This document shows, in pieces, positions 29,346-31,211 of a stretch of DNA of 31,211 nucleotides. A model generated the notes under the pieces. That model was not told the origin of the DNA, made no database searches, and saw nothing but the letters and a program-made list of their open reading frames with translations. A program made the translations under genes and the position numbers. How positions within the stretch are numbered: the stretch's first letter is position 1; every line of letters begins with the position of its first letter. This stretch comes from Gammaproteobacteria bacterium (GTDB lineage Bacteria; Pseudomonadota; Gammaproteobacteria; UBA4575): contig JANQKJ010000109.1 of the NCBI GenBank assembly GCA_028281205.1, positions 1 through 31,211 of the forward strand, in the 5' to 3' direction.

Positions 29346-31211
29346 ATGAACACTGATACATTACTAGTTGAAATTGGTACTGAAGAATTACCTCCCACTG
29401 CAGCAAAAAATTTGAGTGATGCTTTAGTGTCTTATATTTCTTCTGAACTGAAAGCAGCTGGCTTTACATATAAAGATGTAAAACCTTATGTCACACCAAG
29501 ACGACTTGCACTTATAGTTTCACAATGTAGTTCACAACAACCAGAGCAAGACATTGAACGTAAAGGACCGGCTATAAAAGCCGCCTACGATGACCAAGGC
29601 CAACCCACAAAAGCTGCGCTAGGGTTTGCCAAGTCTTGCAACGTGGAAATGCAAGATCTGGAGACATTAGAAACAGATAAGGGTTCATGGTTATATTTCA
29701 AATCGCGCATTGCTGGAAAACCCCTAAGTGAACTACTGCCAAATATTATTGAACAAGGTTTAAATAAACTGCCAATTCCCAGACCCATGCGTTGGGGAAA
29801 TGATGATATTGAGTTTGTACGCCCTATACATTGGGTTACTGTTATGCATGGTAGTAATGTGCTGGCCTGTACTATTAAAGGTATCAAAGCCGGCAATAAA
29901 ACCTATGGCCACAGGTTTCATGCACCTGATGCCATCGCACTCTCACACGCTGATGATTATGAATCATCGTTGAACAATGCTTATGTTATTGCTGACTTTG
30001 AACAGCGTAAAAATAAAATCACCGCTATGCTTAACGACTGTGCCAGCAAACATAATGCAGTATTGAATTCACCCGCTTCTTTATTGGAAGAGGTGACCAA
30101 CTTAGTCGAATGGCCGTGTGCCGTGGTAGGAGAATTTTCACAGGAGTTTCTTACTATTCCGCATGAGGCATTGGTCGTTACTATGCAGGAAGCACAGCGC
30201 TATTTCCCAATGTTTTCCAGTGAAGAGCATACTTTACTACCTTTCTTTATTACTATTGCAAATATTGAAAGTTCTAACCCCGACACAATAAAACGCGGCA
30301 ACGAACGTGTCATTAAGCCCAGATTTAATGATGCAGGCTTTTTCTGGACTCGAGACAAAGAAAAAACTTTGGATAGCCGCATAGAAGAACTCAAGGGCAT
30401 TTTATTTGAAAAACAATTAGGTTCTGTTTACGAAAAAACACAAAGAGTCCAGGCACTGGCTAAAACTCTTTGTCAACAAATAAACCTTGATGAGCAACAT
30501 GCCGTACGTGCAGCACAGTTATGTAAAACTGATTTATTGACTGATATGGTCAATGAATTCCCTAAATTACAAGGTATTATGGGACGTTATTATGCGTTCA
30601 ATGATAACGAGGCTGATGAAGTAGCAAACGCGATTGAAGAACATTATCTACCGCTACAATCTGGCAGCAAGCTACCAACATCTCCCGCGGGGAAAGTAGT
30701 CGCATTATGTGATCGTATTGATACTTTAATTGGTATTTTTGCTACCGGCAAAAAGCCCAGTGGTGTTAAAGACCCCTATGCCCTAAGGCGTGCAGCATTA
30801 AGTGTAGTACGAATTGCTATAGAGGGTAAAGTTGATTTTGACTTAACGGCATTACTGGCAAAATCGTCACAACTTCTTATAGACAAATTAGATGTAAGCG
30901 ATATTGAGCAAGAAGTTTTTGATTTTATCCTGGAAAGATTGCGCAGCTACTTTACCGAACAGGGAATTGAACCCGATACTTTCGAAGCGGTGCGTAGTGT
31001 AACACCCACACACTTGTTAGATTTTGCTGATCGCATTAAGGCTGTGCAACATTTTCGATCATTATCAGAAGCTGACAGTCTCGCGGCAGGAAATAAACGC
31101 ATTAGAAATATCCTTAAAAAAGCACCAAAAGAAAATATTACCATAGACACCTCTTTATTCTCTGAGGTTGCTGAAAAGGAATTATTTAAACAAAGCTCAC
31201 GGCTACAAAAT
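29346..31211 (+). CDS. glyS: Glycyl-tRNA synthetase beta subunit (3' end missing)
   Basis: Partner of GlyQ that provides tRNA recognition. The frame is open from the ATG at 29346 to the last base, 622 codons, against about 690 in the family, so roughly 70 residues lie beyond the window. Diagnostic parts are LLVEIGTEELPPTAAKNL at the N-terminus, PRPMRWGNDDIEFVRPIHW, the HD-type region EWPCAVVGEFSQEFL and QEAQRYFP, then VKDPYALRRAALSVVRIAIE, and SLAAGNKRIRNILKK near the visible end. The ribosome-binding site is weak, suggesting coupling with glyQ. Confidence 0.96.
   Translation, partial: MNTDTLLVEIGTEELPPTAAKNLSDALVSYISSELKAAGFTYKDVKPYVTPRRLALIVSQCSSQQPEQDIERKGPAIKAAYDDQGQPTKAALGFAKSCNVEMQDLETLETDKGSWLYFKSRIAGKPLSELLPNIIEQGLNKLPIPRPMRWGNDDIEFVRPIHWVTVMHGSNVLACTIKGIKAGNKTYGHRFHAPDAIALSHADDYESSLNNAYVIADFEQRKNKITAMLNDCASKHNAVLNSPASLLEEVTNLVEWPCAVVGEFSQEFLTIPHEALVVTMQEAQRYFPMFSSEEHTLLPFFITIANIESSNPDTIKRGNERVIKPRFNDAGFFWTRDKEKTLDSRIEELKGILFEKQLGSVYEKTQRVQALAKTLCQQINLDEQHAVRAAQLCKTDLLTDMVNEFPKLQGIMGRYYAFNDNEADEVANAIEEHYLPLQSGSKLPTSPAGKVVALCDRIDTLIGIFATGKKPSGVKDPYALRRAALSVVRIAIEGKVDFDLTALLAKSSQLLIDKLDVSDIEQEVFDFILERLRSYFTEQGIEPDTFEAVRSVTPTHLLDFADRIKAVQHFRSLSEADSLAAGNKRIRNILKKAPKENITIDTSLFSEVAEKELFKQSSRLQN

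Overview
The window is a chromosomal segment from an AT-rich gammaproteobacterium outside the Enterobacterales. The genes are typical housekeeping and accessory genes of that class. Two gene orders that I remember from Pseudomonas and relatives lie side by side: ribF-ileS-lspA-ispH facing a type IV minor-pilin operon, and yibQ-ctpA-envC // yibN-grxC-secB-gpsA-trmL // ntrC-ntrB-glnA. I cannot name a genus from the sequence alone.

Layout. 1-5183 (+): ribF (5' end outside the window), ileS, lspA and ispH, tightly packed or overlapping. 5186-12542 (-): fimT-pilV-pilW-pilX-pilY1-(unknown secreted protein)-pilE, with overlapping or near-abutting genes except for 8-9 base gaps around pilE; it encodes the minor pilins and PilY1 that prime type IV pili. 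12798-16282 (-): envC, ctpA and yibQ, cell-envelope and septal peptidoglycan genes; the gpmI gene that often precedes envC is absent. 16362-18986 (+): an ArsR-family repressor with the cysteine spacing of persulfide sensors, then a membrane rhodanese, glutaredoxin, SecB and GpsA. 18996-20397: trmL (-) and a class 1B-type dihydroorotate dehydrogenase (+), whose start codons overlap in one CATG.

20695-22808 is the accessory part: four integron gene cassettes in the same orientation, each an ORF followed by an attC site, with no integrase gene in the window (a CALIN-type array). The ends of cassettes 2-4 are exactly complementary, as cassette mechanics predict, and cassette 1 also matches. The array ends 10 bases from the ntrC stop codon. 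The cassettes encode a DUF4145 zinc-ribbon protein, a small three-helix membrane protein, a secreted protein and a small soluble protein, none with an assignable function.

22819-27549 (-): ntrC, ntrB, a secreted DUF4124 protein and glnA, the nitrogen-regulation block. A near-consensus sigma-54 promoter and two NtrC-like enhancers lie upstream of glnA, and a near-perfect NtrC site lies in the putative ntrB promoter. The 829-base gap before glycyl-tRNA synthetase (glyQ, and glyS running off the end) holds a second near-consensus sigma-54 promoter pointing the other way. Just downstream is a highly structured segment with eight GGA motifs, several in hairpin loops, which looks like a CsrB/RsmZ-type sRNA that titrates CsrA. 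A nitrogen- or sigma-54-controlled CsrA sponge here would be the most interesting regulatory prediction; the cassette array is the most secure unusual finding.
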